Positions 7,626 to 16,467 are shown, counted from the stretch's first letter. The stretch is DNA of 43,442 nucleotides from Bacteroidales bacterium (GCA_017617715.1 JAFZVQ010000050.1:1-43442); one strand, 5' to 3'. Translations and numbers: made by a program. The notes: generated by a model not told the origin, from the letters alone.

Positions 7626-9626
7626 ATGAAACGTTTCTTGTTCCTCCTGACTTTACTGACCATATGCCTGAGCGGGTACTCCACTTCGGCGACTGACGAC
7701 ATGCCCGCATGGGACTCGGCAATCGAGAAGGCGCACCCGCGGCTGCTGATGAGCGATGCCGAGATAAAGACGCTGCGAAAGAACATCTGCCGCAACAAGG
7801 ATGTGAAATTGCTGCACAAGTCCATACTCTCCCACGCCGACGAGTGCGTGGATGACACGCTGCAACTCTCCTACAGGCTCGATGCGTCCGGCAAAAGGCT
7901 GCTTGAGCAGTCCCGTTATGCTCTTGAAAGGATCTTTTTCTGCGCCTACGCATGGAGGATGACCGGGAAGGAAAAGTATCTTTCCCGGGTCAGGGAGGAT
8001 ATTCTGACCGTATGTGCGTTCCCCGACTGGCACACGCAGCATTTTTTGGACACGGGGGAAATGGCCCTTGCCGTCGCCATCGGTCTCGACTGGTGCTACG
8101 GAGGCCTTCCACCGGCAGTCCGCGATGAGGCCGCGGCTTCATTGGAGCGTTTCGCACTCAGCCAATACAAGGGGCAATGGTTCACTACCCAGCTGACCAA
8201 CTGGAACCAGGTGTGCTACTGCGGCCTGGTAGCGGCGGCCTTGGCTGCATACGAATGGTATCCGTCGATAAGCAGGGACCTGCTCGAATCCGCCGTAGTC
8301 GACAACAGGAAAGCCATGACGATGTATGGCCCCGACGGAATCTATCCGGAGGGATATGTCTACTGGGCCTACGGCACCGGCTTCGAGACCATGCTGCTGG
8401 AAATGCTCCACGGAGTCTACTCGACCGACACCGGGCTTTCGGACGCTCCCGGCTTCATGCGCACGGGGACTTTCATGAAATACATGGTCGGCACATCCGG
8501 CAAGTGCTTCAGCTATTCTGACAGCGATGAGGAGTTGTATCCGCTGTACGCCATGTGGTGGTTCGCGGCGAAGCTGTCCCGGCCGGACCTTCTGGACGGA
8601 GAGATTGCCCTGCTGCGCAGCGGAAGATACTTCGACGACCGGGACTGGATGCGCTTTGCCGTCTTTTCTGCATGCATGGCATCGAAATTCTCGATGCCGC
8701 GCAAGATCACCGCTACCGACGGCGCGAAATTATTCTCCGGCGACGGCCCGGAGCCCCTCGTCCTGATCAGGACAGGCTGGAAGGGGTCTCCGGATGAAAG
8801 GTATCTCGCCTTCAAGGGCGGGAAAGCATCATACAACCACGGCCATATGGACGCTGGCTCCTTCGTATTCGACGCATTCGGTTTGAGATGGGCCTGCGAC
8901 TTGGGAACCCAGCCGTATGCGCCGGCAGAAAAGGCTTTCAAGAAATACAAAAAGAGTTTCTGGAGCATGAAGCAGACCTCATTCCGCTGGAAAGTGTTCC
9001 GGCTTGGCAACAAAGCGCACAACACGCTGACTGTCAACGCCCAGCAGCATAATGTGGGCGGCGATGCGAAGATATTCGACATCATGGACACGGATGAAGC
9101 GAGAGGCGGGAGCATCGACCTTACGCCCGTTTTTGAAGGGCAGTTGTCTTCCGCTATCAGGAAGATAATGCTAATCGGCGGCGACTACCTGTCGGTCTCG
9201 GATTCCCTGACAGCCCTTCCAGACATGCCGGCAGACATCGAGTGGCGCATGGTCACTGATGCCACGGCAACATTGACGCCAGATGGTATCCTTCTGGAGC
9301 AAGGGGGATACAGCATGCTGCTTTCCAGCGAATACGACGATCCTTCCATAGACGTGGAATACAAGATCTGGCCGGCCGCCGGTACGGAGGAATGGGACAT
9401 TCCCAACCCCGGGAAGTGTATTGTGGGTTATTCCACAGCCATTCCTGCAGGGAAATCCTGCACCATCCGCTCATATTTGAAGCCGGCAAACAGGTCGGGG
9501 TTCATGCTCAGGCCGATGGGCTTGCCGCTGGAGGTGCGGACGTTGTCAAGCAGTAGCGTGCCTTCGACGGGATACGGCTCCAGCCCGGTAGCGTGGGCGT
9601 CGCGCGAGAACGTGCCGAACAGGTAG
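7626..9626 (+). CDS. Heparinase II/III-like secreted protein
   Basis: A 666-residue protein with an N-terminal signal peptide (MKRFLFLLTLLTICLSGYS), an alpha/alpha-toroid (about 30-370) and a C-terminal beta-sandwich, the fold of heparinase II/III and alginate-lyase-like polysaccharide lyases. Motifs include TNWNQVC, YPEGYVYWAYGTG and NHGHMDAGSFVFD (His/Asp). It probably breaks down an acidic polysaccharide outside the cytoplasm; the substrate is not identifiable. The domain seems to end near SCTIRSYLKP; the last 45 or so residues are read through the antisense of the neighbouring gene and look unlike protein sequence of this family. The overlap is 199 bases, so the original stop may have been lost. 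Confidence 0.85.
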   Translation: MKRFLFLLTLLTICLSGYSTSATDDMPAWDSAIEKAHPRLLMSDAEIKTLRKNICRNKDVKLLHKSILSHADECVDDTLQLSYRLDASGKRLLEQSRYALERIFFCAYAWRMTGKEKYLSRVREDILTVCAFPDWHTQHFLDTGEMALAVAIGLDWCYGGLPPAVRDEAAASLERFALSQYKGQWFTTQLTNWNQVCYCGLVAAALAAYEWYPSISRDLLESAVVDNRKAMTMYGPDGIYPEGYVYWAYGTGFETMLLEMLHGVYSTDTGLSDAPGFMRTGTFMKYMVGTSGKCFSYSDSDEELYPLYAMWWFAAKLSRPDLLDGEIALLRSGRYFDDRDWMRFAVFSACMASKFSMPRKITATDGAKLFSGDGPEPLVLIRTGWKGSPDERYLAFKGGKASYNHGHMDAGSFVFDAFGLRWACDLGTQPYAPAEKAFKKYKKSFWSMKQTSFRWKVFRLGNKAHNTLTVNAQQHNVGGDAKIFDIMDTDEARGGSIDLTPVFEGQLSSAIRKIMLIGGDYLSVSDSLTALPDMPADIEWRMVTDATATLTPDGILLEQGGYSMLLSSEYDDPSIDVEYKIWPAAGTEEWDIPNPGKCIVGYSTAIPAGKSCTIRSYLKPANRSGFMLRPMGLPLEVRTLSSSSVPSTGYGSSPVAWASRENVPNR

Positions 9627-10999
9627 ACAGGGTCGGAAGCCTCGCAGCAAATATCGTCTATCAGGAGATTGTGGCACTCTATCGAACGCGGCAGACGGCA
9701 GGTGTAGCCGAAGTCGTGGTCGCCGTTGTTGGCCCCGTCGATAAGCGAAATGGACGGAGCTCCGAAATAGGGCTTGTGGACGCAGTCCTTCAGATAAATA
9801 TCGCCGTCCCAGGAAGATCCGTAGTCATCCCGGAGGAGGATGAACGAACGGTAATGCACCTCGCAGTTCTCCATGTGCAACTTGCCGAAACCTACGCAGC
9901 GCATGCCCATATGCCCGAACACGCAGTCCTTCAGCGTGACGTTCTCCACCCCCATGTGCGCATCGAAACGCGAAATCCGGCAGCGTTCCATCTTAAGGTT
10001 CTTGCAATGGTTGGAAGTGTAGAGCCCCCAGTATGACGTGTCGTCTATGTCGATGGTCTGCTGCACATTCTCCCAGACTATATTCACGCAGGAGTTTGCG
10101 CCAAGGTCGTATGAGCCCATGCGGGAAGGAATGCCGGCGGAGCCTATGGTCCAGTAGATGCGGTGGGGAGTGAGCAGGCAGTCCTTCACGGTCACGTCGG
10201 CAGCTTCGATGGGCCAGATGAAGGCATAATACGGAGCCCCGTGATCCTGCTCCCCTTCCACATAGTGCGTCACGCCCTCCACGAGCACATTGGAGCGGTT
10301 CACCACTATGCCCCTCACATAATACCAGTATCTTGACGGGGCGCGGTTGGCTATGGTGGTGAAAACGCCTCCGCGTACAGTGAGCAGAGTGGTGTCCACA
10401 GGCCATGCCGTAGCCTTGGTGATGCGGTCGTAGTCCCAAATAATGGCAGACGTCTCCTCTATGTTACCGTCGGCATCGGCGAGGAGCATCTCCTGCTGCG
10501 GCACGCCGTTGTTACGGTTCTCCCCTTTGCGTATATAGACACGCCGGGTGTCGTTCTCCAGGCGGATGAGGCTGCGGCACGGCAGCTTCACGCCAAGGGA
10601 CTTCTGACCTTTGCGGAGCCCGCCTTCAAGGCCCTCGATCTCATAAGGTTCCATGGCCGATGCCACCCGGAAAACCGGGACCTTGAAACCCCGCGGATAG
10701 TCCGTGGTATCGGGCACAACGACGGTGTCGTCAATTATGAACCTGGCGTCGCCCCAGTCGGTGTCGGTGCGGATCACGGCGGTCTGCCTGCCGCTTTCGA
10801 TGTAATATGTGGCGCCGTGCCTTGCCTTCACCGGAAGGCCTTTTTCATTCGCGGCATCATGTGCCGCAACGATGGCGGGCATGTCGTCGTGACGTCCGTC
10901 CCCTCTGGCGCCAAACTGCTCGTATGTCACGTATCCCCTGCTGCAGGACACCACCGCAAGCAGGGTCAACATGGCGCCGAAATAGCGTATTCTGTCCAT
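9428..10999 (-). CDS. Right-handed beta-helix lipoprotein, pectate-lyase-like
   Basis: A 523-residue lipoprotein: signal peptide with lipobox LAVVSC, then the pectate-lyase-3 type start (YVTYEQFGARGDGRHDDMPAI...) and a series of beta-helix turns (repeats such as NVLVEGVTHYV, DVTVKDCLLTP, NLKMERCRISRF, NVTLKDCVFGHM). This is the architecture of surface glycan-binding or glycan-cleaving proteins (PF12708-like). Residues that would prove lyase activity are not evident. It is the last gene of a tight leftward operon; its ATG overlaps the upstream stop by one base (TAATG). Its 3' end overlaps the convergent heparinase-like gene by 199 bases. Confidence 0.82.
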   Translation of the reverse strand: MDRIRYFGAMLTLLAVVSCSRGYVTYEQFGARGDGRHDDMPAIVAAHDAANEKGLPVKARHGATYYIESGRQTAVIRTDTDWGDARFIIDDTVVVPDTTDYPRGFKVPVFRVASAMEPYEIEGLEGGLRKGQKSLGVKLPCRSLIRLENDTRRVYIRKGENRNNGVPQQEMLLADADGNIEETSAIIWDYDRITKATAWPVDTTLLTVRGGVFTTIANRAPSRYWYYVRGIVVNRSNVLVEGVTHYVEGEQDHGAPYYAFIWPIEAADVTVKDCLLTPHRIYWTIGSAGIPSRMGSYDLGANSCVNIVWENVQQTIDIDDTSYWGLYTSNHCKNLKMERCRISRFDAHMGVENVTLKDCVFGHMGMRCVGFGKLHMENCEVHYRSFILLRDDYGSSWDGDIYLKDCVHKPYFGAPSISLIDGANNGDHDFGYTCRLPRSIECHNLLIDDICCEASDPVYLFGTFSRDAHATGLEPYPVEGTLLLDNVRTSSGKPIGLSMNPDLFAGFKYERMVQDFPAGMAVE

Positions 11000-12309
11000 T
11001 ATTTGTTCAGCGCTATCCTGGCCTGGAGCTCCCAGGTGCGGATGCGGTCTTTGTAGAGATTGTTGGCGTTGACCTTTTCCACGTCGAGGGCAGTGTCGGA
11101 GTTGCCTCCCCAGCGGCGGCAGTTGTACATCACGTCATAGATGCGGCCGATGCGGTATTCGCGGCTGATGCGAAGGGCCACGGCGTAGTCTTCGCCGTAC
11201 TTGGTGGTCGGGAAATTGATTTCCCGCAGGAGCGGGGTCCAGAAGCCGCGGGGAGCACCGAGGCCGTTGACACGGAGGGCGTTGTTGCGGCCGTTGTCCG
11301 GGGTCCACTCGCGATGGTCTATTATTCCCGGAGGCAGCTCCCGCATCTCGAAATCGGTGATACGGTAGGTCCCCACCACCATGGCGCAACGCTGCTCGCG
11401 GAAAGCGTCCACGAACTTCTGTACGGTGTGGCTGTCGGAATAGACGTCGTCGGAGTCCAGCTGGAGGGCAAAGCGGCCGCAGCCGGGATGGTGAATCGCG
11501 GCGTTCCAGTTGCCGCCTATAGCATGATAGGTCTTGTCCTGCGCTATATAGATCAGCCTGGGGTCGCTTTCAAAAGAACGGATCACGTCCACCGTGCCGT
11601 CGTCGGAATTGTCGTCCACTACTATCACGTTGTAGGGGAAATCAGTCTCCTGGCCGAGGGCGGAACGTATGGCATCGCCTATGGTCCGCACCCTGTTCTT
11701 GCAGGGAATCACCACGGACGCTTCCACTTCAAAAGGCACGCTCTCGAGATCCACTTCCTTGAAAACAGGCTCCAGATAGCCTCCGATACGCTTCAGATAT
11801 GAGGTACACACTGCTTCCATCTCCAGCTGGACGGCCCTGTTGCGGGGATCTACGTAGTCGAAAAGCTTCTCTCCGGAATCGCGCCTGTCAGTCTCCGTCT
11901 CATAATAAAGCAGTTCGTTCACGTGGACTATGGGGCCAAGCTCGGAGACGCGGAGGCGAAGGTCGTACATGGCAGCATATTCATAATCCTTATCCATGGC
12001 CGCCACCGCCTTCTTGAGAAGGTCCGTCCTGTACACCTGCACTCCCCCGAAATCGAACTCGTCACGGACGGAACCAAGCTGGTAGTCAATTACCGGAGAA
12101 GGCTTGCCGGCGTCGAAATGGTCGGCGTAGATCATGGCCGCACCGCTGTCCGCCGCAATCTGCAGCAGGCGTTCAAGGCCGAAAGAGACCCAGTCCAGAC
12201 GCGTCTGGCGTGTGTATATCAGGGTATATGGAGAGTCGGCACGGGCCGCCAGGCCGCGTATCCGTTCGGTTGACGCACGCATGGGCACGTCGAATCTGCA
12301 TATATTCAT
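10999..12309 (-). CDS. Glycosyltransferase family 2 protein with a second GT-like half
   Basis: A 436-residue cytoplasmic protein. The C-terminal half (from about 190) is a clear GT-A family 2 domain: SVVIPCKNRVRTIGDAIRSAL, VIVVDDNSDDGT, and the metal-binding LQLDSDDVYSD, with GEDYAVALRISREY later. The N-terminal half (about 1-180) looks like a degenerate GT-A fold as well (SPYTLIYTRQTRLDW, AAMIYADHFD, GGVQVYRTDLL), with a YADHFD motif in place of DxD. I chose the ATG at 12309 (MNICRFDVPMR), two bases after the cstA stop; an extension to 12411 would lie inside cstA. Donor and acceptor sugars are unknown. Confidence 0.82.
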   Translation of the reverse strand: MNICRFDVPMRASTERIRGLAARADSPYTLIYTRQTRLDWVSFGLERLLQIAADSGAAMIYADHFDAGKPSPVIDYQLGSVRDEFDFGGVQVYRTDLLKKAVAAMDKDYEYAAMYDLRLRVSELGPIVHVNELLYYETETDRRDSGEKLFDYVDPRNRAVQLEMEAVCTSYLKRIGGYLEPVFKEVDLESVPFEVEASVVIPCKNRVRTIGDAIRSALGQETDFPYNVIVVDDNSDDGTVDVIRSFESDPRLIYIAQDKTYHAIGGNWNAAIHHPGCGRFALQLDSDDVYSDSHTVQKFVDAFREQRCAMVVGTYRITDFEMRELPPGIIDHREWTPDNGRNNALRVNGLGAPRGFWTPLLREINFPTTKYGEDYAVALRISREYRIGRIYDVMYNCRRWGGNSDTALDVEKVNANNLYKDRIRTWELQARIALNK

Positions 12310-12311
12310 AT

Positions 12312-13781
12312 CTATTTCCTGCTCAAAGCCTTGCGGCGGTTGGTAGCGATGAATGCGACCAGTATGGCCGTGGCCAGCACAGCCCATCCTGCGGCGAACC
12401 ACCTGGTCCATTCAAGCGGAAGCCCGAGGCAGGTCTTGTCCACGCAGAAGAAGGTAAGGCAGACCGTGAACATGAACACCGCCGGGATACCGCCGATGAG
12501 GAACTGCCATCCGGTGGGGTTCTTGCGGGCCAGCCAGACCGTGATAGTGGCGAGGAAGAACACCGCCAGGGTCTGGTTTGACAGGCCGAAATAACGCCAT
12601 ATGATGTTGAAACCGTCTTCATTGCTGATGTTGAACCACAAAAGCACGGCAACTCCTGCGAAGATCGGCAGGCTTATGACGAGGCGGTTCCAAATCTTGT
12701 CCTGCTTGATGTGCAGGAAATCGGCGATGTTCAGGCGGGCTCCGCGGAGTGCGGTGTCGCCGGAGGTGATGGGCGCCGCCACGACGCCGAGGATGGCTAG
12801 GATGCTGCCCACGATGCCCAGCCAGTGCTTGCTCACGGCCGTCACGACCTGGGGAGCGGAGGCGCCCTGCAGGCCGCACTCTGCCATGCCGCCGTCGAAG
12901 AAGAACCATGAGCTCACGGCCGCCCAGATCAGGGCCACGATGCCTTCAGTGATCATGGCGCCGAAGAAGATAGGACGTCCCATGCGCTCGTTTTTCAGGC
13001 ATCTTGCCATAAGGGGGCTCTGGGTAGCGTGGAAGCCGCTCACGGCCCCGCACGCCACGGTGATGAACAGGCAAGGGAAAATGTTCTGCCCTTTCACCCC
13101 CACCGAAGGCGCCCTGTTCTGCAGGCCGTCCCAAAACTCCGGCAGCGAGGGCCACTTGGTGAAGAGGCTCACCATCATGGCCACGGCCATGAACAGCAGC
13201 GCGATGGCGAAGATCGGATAGATGCGCCCTATGAGCTTGTCGATGGGAAGCAGCGTGGCAATTATGTAATACACAAGGATAATGATGGCCCAGATAAGGA
13301 TCCACTTCGAAGTGCCGTCGCCGGCCAGGTCGCCGAGTATGAGGGCTGGACTGTACACGAACACCGTGCCGACCATCAGCAGGAGGAAGGTGGTGAACAC
13401 CACTATTACCACGCGGCTTCCGCGGATTTCGGAACCTATCACTTCAGGGTAGGTGGCGCCACCCTTGCGGATGGACAGCATGCCTGAGAAGTAATCGTGG
13501 ACCGCGCCTGCGAAGATGCTTCCCAGCACTATCCAGAGGTAGCAGGAAGGCCCGAACTTGGCGCCCATGATGGCGCCGAAGATGGGTCCGGTGCCTGCGA
13601 TGTTGAGGAACTGGATCATGTACACCTTCCAGGACGGCATGGGCACGTAATCGACCCCGTCCTTCATGGACACGGCGGGAGTCACCCTTGACGGGTCGGC
13701 CCCGAAAATCTTCTCGACCACGCGGCCGTAGATCAGATAACCGACAATAAGTACGGCTATGCTAATGAGAAAAGAAAACAT
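12312..13781 (-). CDS. cstA: Carbon starvation protein A, short form
   Basis: A 489-residue polytopic membrane protein of the CstA family, made of about a dozen helices. Family motifs are MPSWKVYMIQFLNIAGTGPIFGAIMG, VHDYFSGMLSIRKGG, SGFHATQSPLMARC and PITSGDTALRGARL. It is shorter than the 700-residue enterobacterial protein, as usual for this phylum. Members are known to take up pyruvate or peptides under carbon limitation; which applies here cannot be told. It sits 6 bases after galM and 2 bases before the GT2 gene in one operon, which ties it to sugar use. Confidence 0.92.
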   Translation of the reverse strand: MFSFLISIAVLIVGYLIYGRVVEKIFGADPSRVTPAVSMKDGVDYVPMPSWKVYMIQFLNIAGTGPIFGAIMGAKFGPSCYLWIVLGSIFAGAVHDYFSGMLSIRKGGATYPEVIGSEIRGSRVVIVVFTTFLLLMVGTVFVYSPALILGDLAGDGTSKWILIWAIIILVYYIIATLLPIDKLIGRIYPIFAIALLFMAVAMMVSLFTKWPSLPEFWDGLQNRAPSVGVKGQNIFPCLFITVACGAVSGFHATQSPLMARCLKNERMGRPIFFGAMITEGIVALIWAAVSSWFFFDGGMAECGLQGASAPQVVTAVSKHWLGIVGSILAILGVVAAPITSGDTALRGARLNIADFLHIKQDKIWNRLVISLPIFAGVAVLLWFNISNEDGFNIIWRYFGLSNQTLAVFFLATITVWLARKNPTGWQFLIGGIPAVFMFTVCLTFFCVDKTCLGLPLEWTRWFAAGWAVLATAILVAFIATNRRKALSRK

Positions 13782-13787
13782 AAGAAC

Positions 13788-14834
13788 TTATTTTTCAACA
13801 CCGAAAGCGAAAATGATGGCTTCGTGGAACAGTTTGCCGGGCCTGAGCACCACGGGCGGATACTCGGGATGGTTGGGGCTGTCGGGATAGTGCTGGCACT
13901 CAATAGCCACGCCGTAGTAGTCGTGGTAGATGCGGCCGCGCTTGCCCTTGGGGCAGCCGTTGATCCAGTTGCCGGTGTAGATCTGCACGCCCGGCTGGGT
14001 GGTGGTGACGGTGAGCGTGCGGCCGCTGCGTGCGGCCTTAAGCACCGCCGCTTCCTGCAGCTGGCCCTTCCTGTAGCCGTCTATGAGCCAGCAGGCGTCG
14101 TAGCCCTTGCCGGTCTTGAGGGCTGGGAAGTCCTTGCGTATGTCCTTGCCGAGGCGCTTGGGATTGAGGAAATCCATCGGCGTGCCTGCCACGGGCTCTG
14201 ATTCGCCGAGCGGGATCAGGGTTTTGTCTGTGGGAAGGTACTCGGAAGCGTTGAGGCGGAGGCGGTGGTTAAGCACGGAGCCTTTGCAGTCGAGGTTGAA
14301 GTAGGCGTGGTTGGTGAGATTCACCACGGTGGGGGCGTCGGACTTGGCCGTGAAGGTGAGACTGAGCACATTGTCTTCGCTCCATGCGTAATGGGCCACG
14401 ACGACCATCCTGCCGGGATAGCCCATCTCGCCGTCGGCTGCGACGTATTTGAATTCCACGGCTCCCTTCTTCTTGCGGGAGTCCCAGACCTGGTTCTGGA
14501 AGCCCTTGGGGCCGCCGTGCAGGTGGTTGGGGCCGTTGTTTATCGGAAGCTCATATGTCTTGCCGTCCAGCGTGAAGCGGCCAAGGGCTATGCGGTTGGC
14601 GTAGCGGCCGGGGCATTTGCCGAAGCACGGGCCGTCGGCTATGTAGTTTTCCGCCTTGCCGTAGCCGAGCACGACGTCGCCCAGCCTGCCGTCTTTGTCG
14701 GGCACTTTGACGGCAACGATTGCAGCGCCGATATTGGACAGCACTACGGAAGCGCCGGAAGAATTCGTTATCGTGTAGCGGTAGATGGCCTTGCCGTCTG
14801 CGGTCCTGGACCAGAGTTTTCTTGAAACTGACAT
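13788..14834 (-). CDS. galM: Aldose 1-epimerase
   Basis: A 348-residue mutarotase that interconverts alpha and beta anomers of aldoses. Catalytic landmarks are NGPNHLHGGPKGF (about 98-110), LTNHAYFNLDC with the second catalytic histidine, and the catalytic glutamate in GVAIECQHYPDSPN near 310. Also present are CPGRYANRIA and QVWDS. No signal peptide is seen, so it should act in the cytoplasm. It lies between the FAD oxidoreductase and cstA in the same leftward operon. Confidence 0.92.
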   Translation of the reverse strand: MSVSRKLWSRTADGKAIYRYTITNSSGASVVLSNIGAAIVAVKVPDKDGRLGDVVLGYGKAENYIADGPCFGKCPGRYANRIALGRFTLDGKTYELPINNGPNHLHGGPKGFQNQVWDSRKKKGAVEFKYVAADGEMGYPGRMVVVAHYAWSEDNVLSLTFTAKSDAPTVVNLTNHAYFNLDCKGSVLNHRLRLNASEYLPTDKTLIPLGESEPVAGTPMDFLNPKRLGKDIRKDFPALKTGKGYDACWLIDGYRKGQLQEAAVLKAARSGRTLTVTTTQPGVQIYTGNWINGCPKGKRGRIYHDYYGVAIECQHYPDSPNHPEYPPVVLRPGKLFHEAIIFAFGVEK

Positions 14835-14855
14835 AGTGTTATCGATTTAAATTGG

Positions 14856-16262
14856 TTACACGAAAGCGCCGAGGGCCCGGAGCTGCTCCACGAGGGCGGC
14901 GGTGTCGATGTCCTGCACGCCGCAGGCTTCGCGGATGGCGCGCACGGCGGCGAGGCCCGCTGCCTGCCCTATGCCCATGCAGCTCGCCTGCACACGAAGG
15001 GAGGCCAGGGCCTTGCGGTCGGCTGAAATGCAGCGCCCGGATACAATAAGGTTGGGGAAGCCGGAAGCTATCAATGCCCTGTAGGGCACGTAGGCAGCTT
15101 GCTTGAGCTTGATAAGCACCTGCCCGGAGCCCTTGCTGGAATGCATGTCGATCTGATGCGCGCCACGGGAAATGCTGTCGGGATAGTGCTCGCCGGCCAC
15201 GTATTCTTCGGCCGTGACGGTGTGCACGCCCAAGATGCGGCGGGACTCACGTATGCCGGCCTGCGGGGCGCAGGAGGCCACATAACAGCCTTCAAACTCC
15301 TTGAAGTGCTTGCGCAGCAGGGCCGTGAAAGTGAATATGTCTTCGCGCAGGCGGCATTCGGCCTGGGTGAAATTGCGGTTGTCGGTGGAGTCGGCGGCAG
15401 TGCGGGTGATGTTCACCGCAACGCTGCCCCTGTGCATCACGCTGTTGAACCAGGGGCCGCCGAAATCCGGGATCGGAGCGCCGGCGGCCTTGAGGGCCAG
15501 CAGTTTTTCACGCACCGGCTTGCATTCGCTGGAGCCTTTGCGGCCGCTGTGGTACATGTAGCGGGTCAGGAGCTCGCTGTCGGTGTCCACTCCGGAGAGC
15601 ACGAAGCAAAACGAAGACGGCTGGAGATCACCGTCTGCGTTGGACTGCATGGGCACGCCGGCAAGATGCGCGAGGTCGCCGTCGCCTGTGGCGTCGATGA
15701 ACACGCCTGCGGCAAGGGATTCCAGGCCGTTCTTGTTCTGGATAATTACCCTGCGCACGATGCCTTTTTCCATTTCGCAACCGACCAGCGACGAGTGCAT
15801 GAACATATCGACGCCTGCCTCCAGCACCATGCGCTGGGCGCAGAGCTTATAGAGTTCGATGTCGAAATCGACGTTGCCTTTCGGCCACTCCACGAAGGCG
15901 CCGCCCATGGATTCAAGGCGTTTGATGAATTCCCAGGGGATGCCGCCGATCACGCGCTCGCCGGCGAAGGCGAATTCGCTGATCGGGGCCACATAGCCCA
16001 TGGTGGCCATGCCTCCGAGAAATCCGTAACGTTCTATTATTGCAGTCTTTGCGCCTTGCCTGGCGGCGGCAATGGCGGCGATGAGGCCGGAGGGACCGCC
16101 TCCGCACACCACGACATCATATCTTCCGGCTTCTGGGGCGGCTTTGGAGATATCGCCGCTGAAGGCGGCCCTGTCGGAGCCTGCCGCCTGAAGCTTTCCG
16201 GGAGCAAGGGCCAGAGCCAGGGCTCCGGCTGCGCTGCCCTTTAAAAACAGCCTTCTGTCCAT
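14856..16262 (-). CDS. FAD-dependent oxidoreductase with twin-arginine-like signal
   Basis: A 468-residue flavoprotein of the FAD_oxidored (PF12831) type. After MDRRLFLKGSAAGALALALAP, which resembles a Tat signal (RRxFLK followed by a short hydrophobic stretch), comes the dinucleotide-binding site DVVVCGGGPSGLIAAIAAARQG, then FLGGMATMGYV, the FIDATGDGDLAHLAGVP motif and the C-terminal SGRCISADRKALASLRVQ...GIGQAAGLAA block. Such proteins often occur in polysaccharide-use loci; the substrate is unknown. I use the ATG at 16262, not the GTG at 16268, because a TAnnTTTG box ends 5 bases upstream of it. It is the first gene of the five-gene operon down to 9428. Confidence 0.88.
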   Translation of the reverse strand: MDRRLFLKGSAAGALALALAPGKLQAAGSDRAAFSGDISKAAPEAGRYDVVVCGGGPSGLIAAIAAARQGAKTAIIERYGFLGGMATMGYVAPISEFAFAGERVIGGIPWEFIKRLESMGGAFVEWPKGNVDFDIELYKLCAQRMVLEAGVDMFMHSSLVGCEMEKGIVRRVIIQNKNGLESLAAGVFIDATGDGDLAHLAGVPMQSNADGDLQPSSFCFVLSGVDTDSELLTRYMYHSGRKGSSECKPVREKLLALKAAGAPIPDFGGPWFNSVMHRGSVAVNITRTAADSTDNRNFTQAECRLREDIFTFTALLRKHFKEFEGCYVASCAPQAGIRESRRILGVHTVTAEEYVAGEHYPDSISRGAHQIDMHSSKGSGQVLIKLKQAAYVPYRALIASGFPNLIVSGRCISADRKALASLRVQASCMGIGQAAGLAAVRAIREACGVQDIDTAALVEQLRALGAFV

Positions 16263-16267
16263 ATTCA

Positions 16268-16275
16268 CAAAAATA
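16268..16275 (-). promoter_or_regulatory. -7 box abutting the FAD oxidoreductase start
   Basis: The minus strand reads TATTTTTG, ending 5 bases before the ATG at 16262, so the operon transcript could be nearly leaderless. It lies back to back with the trp leader box at 16308-16315. Confidence 0.5.
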
Positions 16276-16307
16276 CAAAAAAAACTTGGATTTTATTTTT
16301 TTGTTCA

Positions 16308-16315
16308 TATATTTG
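16308..16315 (+). promoter_or_regulatory. -7 box of the trp leader / trpB2 transcript
   Basis: TATATTTG matches TAnnTTTG, with a TTGG at 16286-16289 as a possible -33 (18-base spacer). The leader-peptide ATG at 16323 follows 7 bases after the box, so transcription would begin right at or just before the start codon. Confidence 0.6.
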
Positions 16316-16322
16316 CAGAAGT

Positions 16323-16394
16323 ATGTGTCGCGCAAACATATTTGCTTCCAACTGCTGGTGGCGCCTGAAGGATATTTCCGGACAGGCTCTATAG
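16323..16394 (+). CDS. Tryptophan leader peptide with tandem Trp codons
   Basis: A 23-codon frame starts with ATG TGT at 16323 and ends at TAG 16392-16394. Codons 12 and 13 (16356-16361) are TGG TGG, in the local context SNCWWRLKD. It sits in the leader of trpB2, between the -7 box and the terminator at 16439. A ribosome waiting at the two Trp codons would cover the 5' arm of the following stem (16363-16367 pairing with 16383-16387). This is the textbook layout of a trp attenuator leader peptide such as TrpL. Too short for routine gene finders; it probably has no function as a product. Confidence 0.85.
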   Translation: MCRANIFASNCWWRLKDISGQAL

Positions 16395-16467
16395 TTTGTG
16401 CGCATAACCGGTCGAAGACCGGCATAAGATGCAAGAGAGGCTGCCCGGAGACGGACGGCCGTTTTTT
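16330..16467 (+). ncRNA. trp attenuator leader RNA of trpB2
   Basis: Alternative pairings can be drawn by hand. With free-running translation: stem GCCTG (16363-16367)/CAGGC (16383-16387), hairpin CCGGTC/GACCGG (16408-16422), and a terminator whose 5' arm is 16439-16447. With a ribosome stalled on the Trp codons: CCGGACAGGC (16378-16387) is freed and can pair with GGCTGCCCGG (16439-16448), 8 of 10 positions, which is the 5' arm of the terminator. An outer pairing GCGCAAAC (16330-16337) with GTTTGTGCGC (16394-16403) could close the fold. I recall a Bacteroidetes leader class named Bacteroid-trp RNA; whether this belongs to it needs a covariance search. Confidence 0.75.
16439..16467 (+). terminator. 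Attenuator terminator upstream of trpB2
   Basis: The stem GGCTGCCCG (16439-16447) / CGGACGGCC (16452-16460) has 8 of 9 pairs (one U-G) around a GAGA loop and is followed by T6 at 16462-16467. It lies about 28 bases before the trpB2 ATG, inside its leader, so it is a conditional terminator rather than the end of a gene. Confidence 0.8.

Noticed and set aside
15099-16244. A 381-codon open frame on the plus strand across the FAD oxidoreductase
   Set aside because: Antisense to a gene with an intact FAD site and conserved C-terminus; composition is that of a shadow frame.
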